From assembly GCA_035295745.1 (NCBI GenBank), contig DATGIL010000007.1:50062-114061 (forward strand): a stretch of 64,000 bases of DNA. Direction: 5' to 3'. The DNA is from JAIQFL01 sp035295745. Lineage in GTDB: Bacteria; Acidobacteriota; Terriglobia; Bryobacterales; Bryobacteraceae. The notes below the pieces were generated by a model, which was not told where the DNA came from, searched no databases, and worked only from the letters and a program-made list of their open reading frames with translations. A program made the translations under genes and the position numbers. This document shows, one piece after another, positions 63,312 through 64,000 of this stretch. Every line of letters begins with the position of its first letter. Position 1 is the stretch's first letter.

Positions 63312-64000
63312 CTTTCCACTCTCGAATGAGAGTGGCCCCATTGAAGCCGGTCTCTCTCCCAATCGAGGGCCCAACCTTCGACGAGCTTTCCACTCTCGAA
63401 TGAGAGTGGCCCCATTGAAGCCGCAGAAATCTGACGAGGTGGCGAAACTGATCACCGCCCTTTCCACTCTCGAATGAGAGTGGCCCCATTGAAGCTCTGT
63501 CACCGTGGGCGTGCCCGCCGACGTCAGATACCTTTCCACTCTCGAATGAGAGTGGCCCCATTGAAGCAATCGCAGCAGTCCGCTTTTTGAACCGACAACC
63601 GACTTTCCACTCTCGAATGAGAGTGGCCCCATTGAAGCACTGCGCCGGGGTAGGGTTCGCGGGCGGCACCGTGCTTTCCACTCTCGAATGAGAGTGGCCC
63701 CATTGAAGCAGCGTAGGAGGAGCGGACTTAACCACCCTTACGTCCCTTTCCACTCTCGAATGAGAGTGGCCCCATTGAAGCCGAACTGGAGCAGACCTCC
63801 TACCAGGCCGCCCAGGCCTTTCCACTCTCGAATGAGAGTGGCCCCATTGAAGCGCCAAACAAAAGACGCAAATCAGTCTACCATGCAAATCTTTCCACTC
63901 TCGAATGAGAGTGGCCCCATTGAAGCACGGGAGCATGGCGAGCCCTGGACACGCAGACGTTCCCTTTCCACTCTCGAATGAGAGTGGCCCCATTGAAGCC
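63312..64000 (+). CRISPR. CRISPR array, type I-G, at least 10 repeats, continues beyond the window
   Basis: Ten identical 36-bp repeats start at 63312, 63386, 63460, 63532, 63603, 63674, 63746, 63818, 63891 and 63964. The nine spacers are 38, 38, 36, 35, 35, 36, 36, 37 and 37 bp. Each repeat holds a perfect 8-bp hairpin, CCACTCTC / GAGAGTGG with loop GAAT, and ends ATTGAAGC, which gives the crRNA 5' handle after Csb2 cleavage. Orientation is the same as the cas genes. The next base after repeat 10 is the window edge, so the array length is unknown. The final repeat is not degenerate. Confidence 0.97.

Noticed and set aside
63298..63993. Long minus-strand frame over the CRISPR array
   Set aside because: It is made of the repeat itself, giving MGPLSFESGK-type residue repeats. 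It is a by-product of the repeat sequence and no protein.

Overview
The window is high-GC bacterial chromosome that looks like an acidobacterium of the Bryobacterales / Candidatus Solibacter type. Three lineage markers support this. Two secreted proteins end in the Solibacter-type C-terminal domain (TIGR03437-like). One protein is of the acidobacterial VWFA-related family (TIGR03436-like). Three large FtsX/MacB-type permeases without partner ATPases match the acidobacterial duplicated orphan permease (ADOP) type. These are assignments from recognised sequence patterns, not database searches.

Layout. 1-7.4 kb: a partial beta-propeller protein running off the left edge, a secreted repeat protein, a VWFA-like protein, orphan permease 1 and a Uma2-family nuclease. 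7.4-13.4 kb: a complete glycine cleavage operon (gcvT-gcvH-gcvPA-gcvPB) overlapping a membrane glycosyltransferase. 13.6-14.6 kb: a tandem array of about 107-bp repeats, then permease 2. 17.3-20.5 kb is decayed accessory DNA: a PaaX-like regulator, a small zinc ribbon protein, a toxin-antitoxin pair with a frameshifted toxin, an unassigned coding fragment and a serpin pseudogene. 21.5-24.3 kb: three TadE/TadG-like genes with a perfect FNR-type palindrome upstream. 24.5-27.1 kb: a Ser/Thr kinase with a C-terminal propeller. 27.3-31.9 kb: a tightly coupled TPP enzyme, MmgE/PrpD and acyl-CoA dehydrogenase operon, then an FmdB-like zinc ribbon.

31.9-44.9 kb: a second repeat cluster, permease 3, a PilZ protein, a flotillin-like gene with a sigma-like/zinc-finger neighbour, a polytopic membrane protein, a terpenoid-cyclase-fold protein, tRNA-Gln(CUG), a TPR protein and an NHL-propeller protein. 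45-50.5 kb: an M20 peptidase, then the outer-membrane set fabZ-lpxA-lpxI, a Gfo/Idh/MocA oxidoreductase, a TonB protein and a 56-residue membrane protein. 50.5-55.5 kb: a secreted protein, an aromatic/histidine ammonia-lyase family enzyme with an unusual selectivity pair, a single-domain response regulator, a DinB protein and a UbiD-family decarboxylase. 55.7-56.4 kb: a decayed gene cut off next to a third copy of the dispersed repeat.

56.75-64 kb is a type I-G (formerly I-U) CRISPR-Cas locus: cas3 with a C-terminal HD domain, a Csb3/Cas8-like gene, csb1 (cas7), csb2 (cas5-cas6 fusion), a leader and an array of at least 10 identical 36-bp repeats that continues past the right edge. No cas1, cas2 or cas4 is present in the window.

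The strongest leads are the CRISPR locus, the dispersed repeat family shared by three loci, the lipid-A cluster with its extra oxidoreductase, the TPP/PrpD/ACAD operon and the lyase with the Gln-Leu pair. I did not find a system I can call new with confidence.
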